From NCBI RefSeq assembly GCF_900094925.1, contig NZ_FMAY01000009.1:62001-126000 (forward strand): DNA of 64,000 bases. Reading direction: 5' to 3'. Every line of letters starts with the position of its first letter. Positions within the stretch are counted from its first letter, which is position 1. The DNA comes from Kosakonia oryzendophytica (GTDB lineage Bacteria > Pseudomonadota > Gammaproteobacteria > Enterobacterales > Enterobacteriaceae). Shown in pieces: positions 36,791-47,003 of the stretch. Both the position numbers and the translations under genes were made by a program. A model generated the notes under the pieces. The model was not told the origin of the DNA. It saw nothing but the letters and a program-made list of their open reading frames with translations, and did not search any database.

Positions 36791-37402
36791 TTAACGAAAA
36801 AGGGGTTTTTGTGCGACCGGGATCAGCAAGCGGGATTGCCAGTCCGCCAGCGTAAGCTGCGCCAGTAAGCCCAGCGCATGCCAGAAAGGATGCCTGGCCT
36901 CGTCGCTGAATACGGTGAGAAAACGCCCGGCCCACGGCAGCAGATGCCAGGCCAGCAGTTGATCGCAGGCAACACGGTTGCCTTGTTCTGCCAGCCACGC
37001 TGCCAGCAACAGCAATGCGCCGAAGTGATCTTCCGGCTCATTTTGCGTACTGTCGAAAACGACGCTGTTTTCGCGCATCCACTGGCGCAGCGCCAGTGTG
37101 GAGTCGCCAAACAGCACACTTTCTTTATCCAGCCACACCGAGCCCCACGGCGGTGCGGGCAACGCGTGAGGACCAATCAGTAAACGCTGCCAGGCGTCCT
37201 GCAATGGCTCATCGCTGGTTGTGGTAAAAGCCGCTACCAGCGGCTGAAGGACGGCTTGTGGCAGCGGCCATTGCTCAACCCAGTCATCCTGTTTAAACGC
37301 GGCAATCAGCGGTGCTGCGGGTTCGCTGTCCGGTGGATAATAAAAGAGTGCGCCCAGCACGCGGGCGGTAAAAATGAATGCTTCACGGGTATCGTCAGTC
37401 AT
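36791..37402 (-). CDS. dmsD: Tat proofreading chaperone DmsD
   Basis: This 203-residue all-helical TorD/DmsD-family chaperone binds the twin-arginine signal of DMSO-reductase-type catalytic subunits before export. It starts at 37402 (AGGAA 5 nt upstream). Family marks are the LLGP-like LLIGPHALPAPPWGSVWLD segment and the FDSTQNEPEDHFG motif. It is the last gene of the ynfEGH-dmsD operon, consistent with its role for YnfE. Confidence 0.93.
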   Translation of the reverse strand: MTDDTREAFIFTARVLGALFYYPPDSEPAAPLIAAFKQDDWVEQWPLPQAVLQPLVAAFTTTSDEPLQDAWQRLLIGPHALPAPPWGSVWLDKESVLFGDSTLALRQWMRENSVVFDSTQNEPEDHFGALLLLAAWLAEQGNRVACDQLLAWHLLPWAGRFLTVFSDEARHPFWHALGLLAQLTLADWQSRLLIPVAQKPLFR

Positions 37403-37479
37403 GGTCTTCCTGATAATGTCGGTCAACGTCGTTTAGAGAGGCCGGACAGGGCGCAAACCGCTGTCCGGCACGTACGCGG

Positions 37480-38337
37480 TTAACCCGCAACGGCAACGCC
37501 GACGGTCATATGCAGCCCGTAAAACAGGCCGCGTCCCACGACTTCGCCCGCCACCACCAGCACGATCCCGGCCAGCAGACTGATCACCTGCGGTTGCTTA
37601 CGCATCACCAGCGGGCAGATCCAGCACCCCAGCCCGAGCGCCACCAGCGCTAAACGCCATACCTGTAGCATGCCGTAATCTGGCACCAGCGCGATGGCCT
37701 GCTGTACCGAACTGTGGATTTCGCCTAATTGCACGCTTTGTAACATCACCACTGCACAGCTCGCCACCAGGGCGGCAACGCTCACCGCCGCAAAACGGGA
37801 TGCGTTATAACGCATCCCCGCCAGCCTTAGCAGCAGCGCCCCCAGTAGCGGCCCGCCAATCAGCATCGTCAGGAAAAAGCTGGCGGTGGTGTAACCGTTG
37901 TGCCAGGTGGGAACGGTATCGATTTGGTAAACACGCGTCATCGCCCAGACAAACAGCACACCCAGCACCATGCTGACAACCAGCCATAAGCGCCCGAGCG
38001 CAACCGGCATTTTGCCAAGCCATGTCAATAGCCACCAGACACCGCCCACGGCGAAAAACAGCGACCCGGCGGCGATTTCATTACTCAACGCCGATGCGCC
38101 CACACGGTTCAGGGAGTTAAATGCCCGCAGCGGTGAGCCGAGGTGCATCATCGAGGCAATAAAGCCAATGCCCATCAAGATCCACAGCAAAAGCTGGCTG
38201 CGCACAATGCTTGCCTGTGTACGCTGATCCCCGGAGGTAGCCATCCAGCCAAGGCCGGTGACGATTAATCCACCTGCAACACACTGACCGAGCACGGTAA
38301 ACAGCACCAGCGGCCATTCATGCCATCCGCTTCCCAT
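37480..38337 (-). CDS. ynfH: Membrane anchor subunit YnfH
   Basis: DmsC-type quinol-oxidising inner-membrane anchor of 285 residues with eight hydrophobic segments. The start at 38337 follows AGGAGG and the ynfG stop by 1-2 nt; longer upstream frame is rejected because it would overlap ynfG. It would pass electrons from menaquinol through YnfG to the catalytic subunit. Confidence 0.92.
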   Translation of the reverse strand: MGSGWHEWPLVLFTVLGQCVAGGLIVTGLGWMATSGDQRTQASIVRSQLLLWILMGIGFIASMMHLGSPLRAFNSLNRVGASALSNEIAAGSLFFAVGGVWWLLTWLGKMPVALGRLWLVVSMVLGVLFVWAMTRVYQIDTVPTWHNGYTTASFFLTMLIGGPLLGALLLRLAGMRYNASRFAAVSVAALVASCAVVMLQSVQLGEIHSSVQQAIALVPDYGMLQVWRLALVALGLGCWICPLVMRKQPQVISLLAGIVLVVAGEVVGRGLFYGLHMTVGVAVAG

Positions 38338-38338
38338 G

Positions 38339-38956
38339 TCACACCTCCTGCGGGTTTGCCAGATAGCCGGTGGTATCCCCTGTCGGGCGGCTGTTGGCGT
38401 TGGGTTTGATGACAATATTCGGCCGGGTAAAGTGCGATGCCGGCAACGGCGCGATAGCGGCGAGTGAACCATGCTGTTTGCGCAATTCGTCGATGGGGCC
38501 AAAATCCAGCGCCCGTAACGGACAGGACTCGACGCAGATCGGCTTTTTGCCCTGCGCGACACGGTCATAACACCCGTCGCACTTGGTCATATGCCCTTTC
38601 GCGGCATTGTATTGCGGCGCACCATACGGGCAGGCCATATGGCAGTAGCGACAGCCGATACACACATCTTCATCCACCACCACAAAGCCATCTTCGCGTT
38701 TATGCATAGCGCCGCTTGGGCAGACTTTGGTACAGGCCGGATCGTCACAGTGGTTACAGGAAAGAGAGAGGTAATAGGCAAAAACGTCCTGATGCCAGAT
38801 ACCCTGATCCTCCTGCCAGTTGCCGCCGGCATATTCGTATACGCGGCGGAAACTGACATCCGGGGTTAAATCCTTGTAATCTTTACAGGCCAGCTCGCAG
38901 GTTTTACAACCGGTGCAGCGGGCGGAATCAATAAAAAAACCATACTGCCTAGTCAT
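38339..38956 (-). CDS. ynfG: Iron-sulfur subunit YnfG
   Basis: 205-residue DmsB-like electron-transfer subunit. Four cysteine groups for [4Fe-4S] clusters are visible: CTGCKTCELACK near the N-terminus, CNHCDDPACTKVCP, CIGCRYCHMACPYG and CDGCYDRV...CVESCP. It sits between the catalytic and anchor subunit genes. Confidence 0.95.
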   Translation of the reverse strand: MTRQYGFFIDSARCTGCKTCELACKDYKDLTPDVSFRRVYEYAGGNWQEDQGIWHQDVFAYYLSLSCNHCDDPACTKVCPSGAMHKREDGFVVVDEDVCIGCRYCHMACPYGAPQYNAAKGHMTKCDGCYDRVAQGKKPICVESCPLRALDFGPIDELRKQHGSLAAIAPLPASHFTRPNIVIKPNANSRPTGDTTGYLANPQEV

Positions 38957-38966
38957 CCGCTACTCC

Positions 38967-41405
38967 TTAAACCTTTTGGATGTCGACCAGATTTGTGTGC
39001 TGCGGGTTGCCTTTCGCCAGCGGCGAGGGGCGGTGGGTGGTCAGAGTGTTGATACAGCCGCCATGATCGACACGATCGCCGTCCATATTGGCCTGATGCC
39101 ATGCGCCCTGGCCCATTGCGCTGACCCCCGGCATAATGCGTGGCGTCACTTTTGCGGCAATCCGCACTTCGCCACGGTCGTTAAACACGCGCACCATATC
39201 GCCATTGGCGATGCCGCGTTGTTGCGCATCGATGGGGTTGATCCACACTTCCTGGCGGCAGGCTTCTTTCAGCACATCAATGTTGCCGTAGCTTGAGTGG
39301 GTACGCGCTTTATAGTGGAAGCCAAACAGTTGCAGCGGGTACTGACTGCGTGCCGGTGAGTCCCAACCTTCAAAGGTTGATGCATACACTGGCAGCGGAT
39401 TAATGACCTCATCTTTTTCCAGCTCCCAACTGCTGGCGATTTTCGCAAGTTGGCTGGAGTAGATTTCGATTTTGCCTGACGGGGTTTTCAGTGGGTTGGC
39501 TTGCGGATCGTCACGGAATTTTTTATAGGCGACAAAGTGACCATTCGGATCTTTGCGCTTGTAAATCCCCATCTCCTTGAGCGCGTCGTAGGTGGGCAAC
39601 TGCGGATCTTTCGCCACCATTTTAGCGTACAGATACTTCAGCCACTCTTCCTGGGTGCGTCCTTCGGTGAAGCGCTGGTAAATATCTGGCCCCAGGCGGC
39701 GGGCGATTTCGCTGGTGATCCAGTAAATCGGTTTACGCTCAAACTTCGGTGTGGTCACCGGTTGGAGGAAGATCAGGTAACCCATGTTCCCGGCATAATC
39801 GTTGGGAATGATATCTTCCTGTTCCACGGTCATCAGATCCGGCAGCAGGATATCGGCGTACAAGGCTGATGAAGTCATGAAATTCTCAATCACCACGATC
39901 ATTTCGCATTTGCTGTCATCCTGCAGCATATCGTGGGTGTGATTGATATCGCCATGCTGGTTTGTGAGGGTATTGCCCGCGTAGTTCCAGATGAACTTAA
40001 TCGGCACATCCAGTTTGTCTTTTCCGCGCACACCGTCGCGGGTGGCAGTCATTTCCGGTCCATGGTCAATGGCATCGGTCCAGGTAAAACAGGAGATTGA
40101 TGTTTTGACCGGGTTTTCCGGCATCGGCATCCGTTCGATGGTGATGGTGTAAGTGGATTCCCGCGCACCGCTGTTACCGCCATGAATGCCGACATTACCG
40201 GTGAGGATGGGCAGCATGGCGATTGCCCGCGAGGTCAGTTCACCGTTGGCCTGGCGTTGCGGTCCCCAGCCCTGGCAGATATACGCCGGTTTCGTTGTGC
40301 CGATTTCGCGGGCCAGTTTAATGATCTTATCGGCAGGAATACCGGTGATATGGGCAGCCCACTGCGGTGTTTTTGCCACGCCGTCATCGCCCTGTCCCAG
40401 AATGTAGGCTTTGTAGTGCCCGTTGGCGGGCGCGTCTGCTGGCAGCGTTTTCTCGTCGTAGCCCACGCAATAGGTATCCAGGAACGGTTGATCGACGAGG
40501 TTCTCGGTGATCAACACCCAGGCCATTCCTGCCACCAGCGCGGCATCGGTTCCCGGACGAATCGGGATCCACTCATCTTCGCGCCCGGCGGCGGTGTCGG
40601 TATAACGCGGGTCAATCACCACCATCCGTGCATTGGAACGCTCGCGCGCCTGCTCCAGATAATAGGTGATGCCGCCGCCGCTCATACGGGTCTCTGCGGG
40701 GTTGTTACCAAACATCACCACCAGTTTGCTGTTTTCGATGTCTGAGGTGCTGTTCCCATCATTGGAGCCGTAGGTGTAGGGCATGGCGCAGGAGATTTGC
40801 GCGGTGCTGTAGGTGCCGTACTGGTTAAGGAAACCGCCGTACATGGCCATCAGACGGGCAATAATGGAGGCTGAAGGGGAAGAGCGGGTAATGTTTCCAC
40901 CGACGATACCGGAAGAGTAATTAATGTAGACTGCTTCGTTACCGTATTTCTGTACCACGCTTTTTAAACTGTTGGCGAGGGTATCCAGCGCCTCATCCCA
41001 GCTAATGCGTTCAAACTTACCCTCGCCGCGTTTGCCCACGCGCTTCATCGGGTAGTTCAGGCGATCCGGGTGGTTGATGCGCCGACGAATCGAACGCCCG
41101 CGTAAGCAAGCGCGGACCTGGTGGTTGCCATACTGATCATCGCCGGTATTATCTGTTTCAACCCAGTAAACTTCGTTATCCCTGACGTGTAAGCGCAATG
41201 CGCAGCGACTGCCGCAGTTTACGGAGCAGGCGCCCCATACCACTTTATCCGGAGCGGGTTGCATGGCTTGCTGCACTGCGGCCGCGGCGGAACGCATACC
41301 GAAAGGGAGATGAAAACTACCGGCAGCCAGCGCAAGCGACCCGAGCGCAGTGGATTTCACCAGCGTTCGTCGGCTTATGCCACCGCTGTGTTCGGTTTCA
41401 GACAT
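38967..41405 (-). CDS. ynfE: Molybdopterin oxidoreductase YnfE/YnfF (DMSO/selenate reductase type)
   Basis: 812-residue Tat-exported catalytic subunit. The twin-arginine signal ISRRTLVKS is at residues 10-18. It has the [4Fe-4S]-binding CSVNCGSRCALRLHV segment with a later cysteine (VRACLRGRS) and the molybdo-bis-PGD fold. E. coli carries two tandem copies (ynfE, ynfF); here there is one. Family members act in selenate and possibly DMSO reduction under anaerobic conditions. Encoded with YnfG, YnfH and DmsD in one operon; a candidate FNR site lies 100 nt upstream. Confidence 0.93.
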   Translation of the reverse strand: MSETEHSGGISRRTLVKSTALGSLALAAGSFHLPFGMRSAAAAVQQAMQPAPDKVVWGACSVNCGSRCALRLHVRDNEVYWVETDNTGDDQYGNHQVRACLRGRSIRRRINHPDRLNYPMKRVGKRGEGKFERISWDEALDTLANSLKSVVQKYGNEAVYINYSSGIVGGNITRSSPSASIIARLMAMYGGFLNQYGTYSTAQISCAMPYTYGSNDGNSTSDIENSKLVVMFGNNPAETRMSGGGITYYLEQARERSNARMVVIDPRYTDTAAGREDEWIPIRPGTDAALVAGMAWVLITENLVDQPFLDTYCVGYDEKTLPADAPANGHYKAYILGQGDDGVAKTPQWAAHITGIPADKIIKLAREIGTTKPAYICQGWGPQRQANGELTSRAIAMLPILTGNVGIHGGNSGARESTYTITIERMPMPENPVKTSISCFTWTDAIDHGPEMTATRDGVRGKDKLDVPIKFIWNYAGNTLTNQHGDINHTHDMLQDDSKCEMIVVIENFMTSSALYADILLPDLMTVEQEDIIPNDYAGNMGYLIFLQPVTTPKFERKPIYWITSEIARRLGPDIYQRFTEGRTQEEWLKYLYAKMVAKDPQLPTYDALKEMGIYKRKDPNGHFVAYKKFRDDPQANPLKTPSGKIEIYSSQLAKIASSWELEKDEVINPLPVYASTFEGWDSPARSQYPLQLFGFHYKARTHSSYGNIDVLKEACRQEVWINPIDAQQRGIANGDMVRVFNDRGEVRIAAKVTPRIMPGVSAMGQGAWHQANMDGDRVDHGGCINTLTTHRPSPLAKGNPQHTNLVDIQKV

Positions 41406-41505
41406 AGCTCACTCCATTATTATTTATAATTAAAAGAAATTACCCGCCAAATTAATAAGCAGGCTAACAATAGAGTGATCGTACCCACCATGGGGTAGGG
41501 AAATA

Positions 41506-41519
41506 TTAACCGTGATCAA
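41506..41519 (-). promoter_or_regulatory. Candidate FNR site upstream of ynfE
   Basis: On the minus strand the site reads TTGATCACGGTTAA. The first half matches the FNR half-site TTGAT exactly; the second matches ATCAA at 3 of 5. The ynfE operon is FNR-activated in E. coli. Confidence 0.45.
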
Positions 41520-41526
41520 GTTGAGG

Positions 41527-41554
41527 ATAATCCCCCAATATTCAGGGGGATTAT
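41527..41554 (-). terminator. Hairpin after ynfD
   Basis: ATAATCCCCC and GGGGGATTAT form a perfect 10-bp stem with 8-nt loop, 2 nt beyond the ynfD stop codon. Confidence 0.7.
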
Positions 41555-41556
41555 AT

Positions 41557-41838
41557 TTACTGCGCGTCGGTGCCTTGTTCGCCCTGCGGCGCGGCACCGC
41601 TATTGCGGATGTACAGAATTTTGTAGGTATCATTGGCACAATGCCCAACGACCTGGGCACCTGCCTGATCGGCCTGGTCATTGGGCACAATTTTCAGGCT
41701 AAAACCAGATTCCGGAACGCCATTATTCATAATGCGCTGCTGGATGTCTGTTTTGACGCGCTCGCAGGAATCCGGCGCGGCAAATGCCGGAACACATGCC
41801 CCCAGCAGTAGTGCACAAATCCAACGTGAAGCGTGCAT
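41557..41838 (-). CDS. ynfD: Periplasmic DUF1161 protein YnfD
   Basis: 93-residue secreted protein with a signal peptide ending PAFA. The short mature part contains two cysteines (CERVKTDI, GHCANDTYK) and matches E. coli YnfD. Function unknown. Confidence 0.88.
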   Translation of the reverse strand: MHASRWICALLLGACVPAFAAPDSCERVKTDIQQRIMNNGVPESGFSLKIVPNDQADQAGAQVVGHCANDTYKILYIRNSGAAPQGEQGTDAQ

Positions 41839-42007
41839 CCTCGTCTCCTTTTTATTTAACCCGTATTAAGCTTAGCACTTCCCGCGTAAGCGAAAGGTAA
41901 ATATCTGAATAATCTGAATAAGCTAGATAGAAAAGCAGAGAAACCACCAGGGGGCTGCCCTATATTGGATAGGATTTGCTAATATATGCGCAATACAGAA
42001 GAAAAAT

Positions 42008-42730
42008 GTGGTGAACCCGTTGAAAAAACAGCTATTAGTCATCTCTCTCGCCGTGTTATTAGCCGGATGTGATGATGCGAAAGGACCGGTATCGTTTACG
42101 CCAGAGATGGCCAGTTTTTCAAATGAATTTGATTTTGATCCGCTGCGTGGCCCGGTAAAAGATTTCAGCCAGACGTTGCTCAACGATAAGGGTGAAGTGA
42201 CCAAGCGCGTGACCGGCACGCTGTCGAAGGAGGGGTGTTTCGATACGCTGGAGCTTCACGACCTGGAAAACAATAGCGGCGTGTCGTTGGTATTGAATGC
42301 GAACTACTATGTTGATGCCGATTCTCAGGAGAAGCGCTTGCGCTTGCAGGGGAAATGCCAGCTGGCGGAGTTCCCTGCGGCGGGTGTGACTTGGGATACG
42401 GATGACAACGGTTTTGTTGTGCTTGCCCGCGGTAAAGATATGGAAGTGAAGTACCGCTACGATGAGGAAGGATACCCGCTGGGTAAATCCACCACCTCGA
42501 AAGAGGAACATTTAACGGTGGCCTCCACGCCCTCCAAAGATAAGCGCAAGAAGCTCGATTACACAGCGGTCAGTACGTTGAATGATAAACCGCTGGGCAA
42601 CGTGAAACAGAGCTGTGATTACGACAGCCACGACAACCCGATCAGTTGCAGCCTGGTGATGATCGATAACAGTGTAACGCCATCGGTGGAACGCAAATTC
42701 AGCATCAAAAATACCATCGATTATTATTGA
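42008..42730 (+). CDS. ynfC: Lipoprotein YnfC
   Basis: Outer-membrane-type lipoprotein of about 236-240 residues with lipobox LLAGC. The start could be GTG at 42008/42011 or TTG at 42020 (MKKQLLVIS by homology). The mature region matches E. coli YnfC almost throughout (FTPEMASFSNEFDFDPLRG). Function unknown. It converges on speG. Confidence 0.9.
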   Translation: MVNPLKKQLLVISLAVLLAGCDDAKGPVSFTPEMASFSNEFDFDPLRGPVKDFSQTLLNDKGEVTKRVTGTLSKEGCFDTLELHDLENNSGVSLVLNANYYVDADSQEKRLRLQGKCQLAEFPAAGVTWDTDDNGFVVLARGKDMEVKYRYDEEGYPLGKSTTSKEEHLTVASTPSKDKRKKLDYTAVSTLNDKPLGNVKQSCDYDSHDNPISCSLVMIDNSVTPSVERKFSIKNTIDYY

Positions 42731-42738
42731 TGCCAGTG

Positions 42739-42763
42739 CCCGCCGCGCTTATTGCGCGGTGGG
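42739..42763. terminator. Hairpin between ynfC and speG
   Basis: CCCGCCGCGC-TTATT-GCGCGGTGGG, followed by TTT on the plus strand; it overlaps the last codons of the convergent speG. Confidence 0.7.
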
Positions 42764-43306
42764 TTTCAGCAGCGTAGAGCCAGTTTTATGCGCGGCCAGG
42801 TATTGCTGCTGAAAAATGCACATGCGGATGGTATTGCGGTATTCACCATTAATAAAAAATTCATGGATCAGTTCGCCTTCCACCATAAATCCCAGCTTGC
42901 GATAGATGTGAATGGCCTTTTCGTTTTCTTTATCAACGATGAGATAGAGCTTATAGAGGTTGAGTACGGTAAAACCGTAATCCATGGCCAGCCTGGCTGC
43001 CTTTGATGCCAGGCCTTTGCCCTGATGCTCCGGCGAAATAATGATCTGAAACTCCGCCCGGCGATGCACATGGTTAATTTCCACCAGTTCAACCAGCCCG
43101 GCTTTTTCGCCTTCGCACTCCACCACAAAACGGCGCTCGCTCTGATCGTGGATGTGCTTATCATACAAGTCAGACAGTTCAACGAAGGCTTCGTACGGCT
43201 CTTCAAACCAGTAGCGCATCACGCTGGCGTTATTATCAAGCTGGTGGACAAAGCGCAGATCTTCGCGCTCGAGCGGGCGCAAACGAACGCTGCTGGCGTC
43301 ACTCAT
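42749..43306 (-). CDS. speG: Spermidine N-acetyltransferase SpeG
   Basis: This GNAT enzyme of 185 residues acetylates spermidine and spermine with acetyl-CoA, limiting polyamine toxicity. The acetyl-CoA loop is visible ([13 protein letters not shown]), and the protein matches E. coli SpeG from the N-terminus ([15 protein letters not shown]). With mdtJI elsewhere in the window it gives two independent polyamine-handling routes. Confidence 0.96.
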   Translation of the reverse strand: MSDASSVRLRPLEREDLRFVHQLDNNASVMRYWFEEPYEAFVELSDLYDKHIHDQSERRFVVECEGEKAGLVELVEINHVHRRAEFQIIISPEHQGKGLASKAARLAMDYGFTVLNLYKLYLIVDKENEKAIHIYRKLGFMVEGELIHEFFINGEYRNTIRMCIFQQQYLAAHKTGSTLLKPTAQ

Positions 43307-43358
43307 GAGACATCCTTTTGCAGTGAGAGAGGTGGGCGCTAAGCGCGCCCGAAAGCGA

Positions 43359-43697
43359 TTACTGAATTTGGCGACCGGTGCGGCGATCCAGACAACGCAG
43401 GGTATTCGGTTCCCAGTAAGCGTTCACGTTAGTGCTTTTCTGGCAGTTATCCTGGGCATCAAAAGCCACGTCAGTTTTGTCCCACTCTTTCTCTACGCGT
43501 TTATTCACTTTATTGCGCAGGCTGCGCGTGTCATTCCATTGCTCTTTTTCCATCGAGGCCTGTTGACGGCTTTGGGCCGAGTCGCCGGATTCGATCACCA
43601 GTCGGTTGGTTTCAGCCAGAGCGGAAGTGGTGTACACGATGGCACCCAGCGTCAGCATAGCGGTGAGGCACAGGCGTTTGCTAAGTGTAGTTGTCAT
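43359..43697 (-). CDS. ynfB: Periplasmic DUF1283 protein YnfB
   Basis: Secreted protein of 112 residues; start 43697 has GGAAA upstream and matches E. coli ([14 protein letters not shown]). Signal peptide ends SALAE; the mature part is charged and helical with SQARQ-type repeats and a C-terminal cysteine pair region. Function unknown. Divergent from ynfA. Confidence 0.9.
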   Translation of the reverse strand: MTTTLSKRLCLTAMLTLGAIVYTTSALAETNRLVIESGDSAQSRQQASMEKEQWNDTRSLRNKVNKRVEKEWDKTDVAFDAQDNCQKSTNVNAYWEPNTLRCLDRRTGRQIQ

Positions 43698-43836
43698 TGC
43701 GATTTCCTTATTTGTGAGAAACAAAAGGCGTACGTTTCTATTCTATGCGATCTCAGCCATCCGGGATACCGGGCGCTCTGACTGAGAGCATTATCGGGTA
43801 TGATGGTTCAACCAATATTGAATAATAGTGCCAAAA

Positions 43837-44163
43837 ATGTTCAAAACGACACTGCTTTTCTTTGCCACAGCATTGTGTGAAATCGTCGGCTGTTTTCTGC
43901 CCTGGCTGTGGCTGAAGCGTGGCGCAACGCCATTGTTACTGGTGCCAGCGGCGCTGGCGCTGGCCCTGTTTGTCTGGTTATTGACGTTGCATCCGGCGGC
44001 AAGTGGGCGGGTTTATGCCGCTTACGGCGGAGTGTATGTCTGTACCGCGCTGCTGTGGTTGCGCATGGTGGACGGAGTAAAACTCACTCTATATGACTGG
44101 CTGGGTGCCGCAGTGGCGATGTGTGGAATGTTGATCATTGTCGCCGGATGGGAGCGCGCATAA
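43837..44163 (+). CDS. ynfA: UPF0060 membrane protein YnfA
   Basis: 108-residue protein with four membrane helices, related to SMR exporters. The start at 43837 (MFKTTLLFF) is preferred over GTG at 43828 by homology. Conserved [18 protein letters not shown] and YAAYGGVYV blocks are present. Confidence 0.93.
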   Translation: MFKTTLLFFATALCEIVGCFLPWLWLKRGATPLLLVPAALALALFVWLLTLHPAASGRVYAAYGGVYVCTALLWLRMVDGVKLTLYDWLGAAVAMCGMLIIVAGWERA

Positions 44164-44204
44164 GCCTCCGTTTTTTGTGACCAAAAGCGTATTTTCTGAT
44201 CAAC

Positions 44205-44219
44205 CTACTTGTATGGTAG
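44205..44219 (+). promoter_or_regulatory. Candidate RspR operator upstream of rspA
   Basis: CTACTTGTATGGTAG is a partial inverted repeat whose ATGGTAG half recurs upstream of rspR (51401-51410, opposite strand) and ydfI (48693-48699, opposite strand). A half CRP-like TGTGA lies at about 44176. Confidence 0.45.
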
Positions 44220-44275
44220 TAGTCCAAGAGCGTAGATTTCCTGCATTACGTTAAGACGATGCAAGGAATAACCGA

Positions 44276-45490
44276 ATGAAGATCGTAGGGGCTGAAGTTT
44301 TTGTTACCTGTCCAGGGCGCAATTTTGTCACCTTAAAAATCACTACCGACGAGGGGATTGTCGGGCTGGGCGATGCCACCCTTAACGGGCGTGAGCTCTC
44401 TGTCGCGTCCTACCTGAAAGATCATCTTTGCCCGCAGCTCATTGGCCGCGATGCCCATCGTATCGAAGATATCTGGCAATTTTTCTATAAAGGTGCCTAC
44501 TGGCGTCGCGGTCCGGTGACCATGTCGGCGATTTCCGCGGTGGACATGGCGCTGTGGGACATCAAAGCCAAAGCCGCCAATATGCCGCTGTACCAACTGT
44601 TGGGCGGTGCGTCGCGCGAGGGGGTGATGGTTTATTGCCACACCACCGGACATACCATTGAGGATGTGCTGGAAGATTATGCCCGGCATAAAGAGATGGG
44701 TTTTAAGGCCATTCGCGTCCAATGCGGTGTGCCGGGCATGAAAACCACTTATGGCATGGCAAAAGGCAAAGGTCTGGCCTACGAGCCGGCAACCAAAGGG
44801 CAGTGGCCGGAAGAGCAATTATGGTCGACGGAGAAATACCTCGATTTTACGCCGAAACTGTTCGACGCCGTGCGCAATAAGTTTGGTTTCCACGAGCATC
44901 TGCTGCACGACATGCACCATCGCCTGACGCCGATTGAAGCTGCGCGTTTTGGTAAGAGCATCGAACCGTACCGCATGTTCTGGATGGAAGATCCGACCCC
45001 GGCGGAAAATCAGGAATGCTTCCGGCTGATCCGCCAGCATACCGTTACCCCGATTGCCGTCGGCGAAGTGTTTAACAGCATCTGGGATTGCAAGCAGCTG
45101 ATCGAAGAGCAGTTGATTGACTATATCCGTACCACTATTACTCACGCAGGCGGCATTACCGGTATGCGTCGCATTGCCGATTTTGCATCCCTTTATCAGG
45201 TTCGCACCGGCTCTCATGGCCCGTCTGATTTGTCACCGATTTGTCACGCCGCCGCACTGCATTTCGACCTGTGGGTACCGAACTTTGGCGTACAGGAATA
45301 TATGGGTTACTCCGAACAGATGCTCGAGGTTTTCCCGCACAACTGGCGTTTTGAAGATGGGTATATGCATCCGGGCGATAAACCGGGGCTGGGTATCGAG
45401 TTTGATGAAAAACGGGCGGCAAAATATCCCTACGACCCGGCGTACTTACCGGTCGCCAGACTGGAAGACGGCACATTATGGAACTGGTAA
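44276..45490 (+). CDS. rspA: D-mannonate dehydratase RspA (ManD family)
   Basis: Enolase-superfamily enzyme of 404 residues that dehydrates D-mannonate to 2-keto-3-deoxy-D-gluconate, named for its link to starvation sensing. Visible marks include the metal-binding carboxylates in WMEDPTPAE and AVGEVF, and the catalytic-loop His/Asp region ([27 protein letters not shown]). It is first in a cassette with uxaC-like, permease and ydfI genes. Confidence 0.94.
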   Translation: MKIVGAEVFVTCPGRNFVTLKITTDEGIVGLGDATLNGRELSVASYLKDHLCPQLIGRDAHRIEDIWQFFYKGAYWRRGPVTMSAISAVDMALWDIKAKAANMPLYQLLGGASREGVMVYCHTTGHTIEDVLEDYARHKEMGFKAIRVQCGVPGMKTTYGMAKGKGLAYEPATKGQWPEEQLWSTEKYLDFTPKLFDAVRNKFGFHEHLLHDMHHRLTPIEAARFGKSIEPYRMFWMEDPTPAENQECFRLIRQHTVTPIAVGEVFNSIWDCKQLIEEQLIDYIRTTITHAGGITGMRRIADFASLYQVRTGSHGPSDLSPICHAAALHFDLWVPNFGVQEYMGYSEQMLEVFPHNWRFEDGYMHPGDKPGLGIEFDEKRAAKYPYDPAYLPVARLEDGTLWNW

Positions 45491-45574
45491 CGCTGAATTA
45501 AGGCATTCCCGCATGCCTCTACGCAGGCGGGGATAACGATAAAAAGTAACACCATAAATAAATGTGGGTTATAT

Positions 45575-46981
45575 ATGAAATTTATCAACGATAGCTTTAT
45601 GATTGGCAATGCTCGCGGTGTGCAATTATATCAGGATATCGCAAAAGGATTACCAATCATTGATTACCATTGTCATCTCGACGCCAGGGAAATATACGAA
45701 AATAAGAACTACGATAACATCACTCAGTTATGGTTAGCAGGTGACCATTATAAATGGCGTGCAATGCGTGCCAATGGGATTGAAGAGAAATACATTACCG
45801 GGGATGCCAGCGCTGAAGAGAAATTTGCCGCATGGGCGCAAACAGTAGAAGCAAGTTTCGGTAACCCGCTTTACCACTGGACTCACCTTGAGTTGCATCA
45901 TTATTTTCATTGTGACGAGTTGCTGGATAGCCATAACTGGAAAGAGATCATGGAGCATTGCAACAGTTTATTATCTGGGGCGGATTTTTCACCGCGACAG
46001 TTAATTACACGCGCCAATGTTGAAGTGATTTGCACGACCGATTCTCCGCTCGACTCTTTGTATTATCATCAACGACTAAGTGAAGAGTCTGACTTCCCAG
46101 TAAAAGTATTACCCACGTTCCGCCCTGATGAGGTTTTTGAAAATAACGCGAAAGCGTTCTCTCTATTTATTGATAAATTGTCTGATATAACAGCAATAAA
46201 TATTGCTACTTTTGCTGATTTCTCCGCGGCTATTGGTGAACGCATCCGTTTCTTTCACCAAACGGGGTGTCGTGTCTCCGATCATGGGCCCGTTGAGATT
46301 CATTATAAATCCGCAAGTGAGACGACAGTTTCGTCACTCTTTTTGCGTAAAAGAGCAGGGCAGGCGTTAAGCAAGGACGAAAGTATTATTCTTAATAGCG
46401 CTATTTTTATCATGCTCGCACACCATTATAAAAAACATAATTGGGCAATGCAGATCCATTTTGGTGCTATTCGCAATAACAATACCAAAATGCATCAACT
46501 TCTGGGTATTAATACAGGTTTTGATGCGTTAACAGATCAATATCAACTGGCAGAAAATCTGAATGGATTGTTAGATGCCATGGCGAAAGACAATGCCTTG
46601 CCGAAGACTATCCTGTACAACCTTAATGCCAGCTATAACGATCTTGTGGCTACGACTATCGCGAATTTCCAGTCTGCGGATTGCGGTGTTAAATCACCGA
46701 TGCAATTGGGATCAGGCTGGTGGTTTAATGATACACGTCGGGGCATGGAGAACCAGCTTGCTTGCCTGGCCGATCAGGGCTTGTTGATGAACTTTGTTGG
46801 CATGCTTACGGATTCTCGTAGCCTTGTATCTTATACCCGACATGATTATTTCAGACGGATTTTATGCAACCTTATTGGCGGTTGGGTAGAAAGAAAAGAA
46901 GTACCCGATAATAACAATATATTGTCTCGCATGATTCGGAATATATGCCACGACAACGCCAGGGATTATTTTAATTTCTAA
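45575..46981 (+). CDS. uxaC: Glucuronate isomerase (UxaC) homologue
   Basis: This 468-residue amidohydrolase-fold isomerase converts D-glucuronate to D-fructuronate (and galacturonate to tagaturonate). The metal-binding DYHCHL motif is near residue 30, and LGSGWWFNDTRRGME plus MLTDSRSLVSYTRHDYFRRIL match the family signature regions. Visibly AT-richer than flanking genes and in a position where E. coli has rspB, suggesting acquisition by transfer. It is probably a second copy beside a backbone uxaC elsewhere. Confidence 0.9.
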   Translation: MKFINDSFMIGNARGVQLYQDIAKGLPIIDYHCHLDAREIYENKNYDNITQLWLAGDHYKWRAMRANGIEEKYITGDASAEEKFAAWAQTVEASFGNPLYHWTHLELHHYFHCDELLDSHNWKEIMEHCNSLLSGADFSPRQLITRANVEVICTTDSPLDSLYYHQRLSEESDFPVKVLPTFRPDEVFENNAKAFSLFIDKLSDITAINIATFADFSAAIGERIRFFHQTGCRVSDHGPVEIHYKSASETTVSSLFLRKRAGQALSKDESIILNSAIFIMLAHHYKKHNWAMQIHFGAIRNNNTKMHQLLGINTGFDALTDQYQLAENLNGLLDAMAKDNALPKTILYNLNASYNDLVATTIANFQSADCGVKSPMQLGSGWWFNDTRRGMENQLACLADQGLLMNFVGMLTDSRSLVSYTRHDYFRRILCNLIGGWVERKEVPDNNNILSRMIRNICHDNARDYFNF

Positions 46982-47003
46982 TTACCTTCTCTGAGGATAG
47001 AAC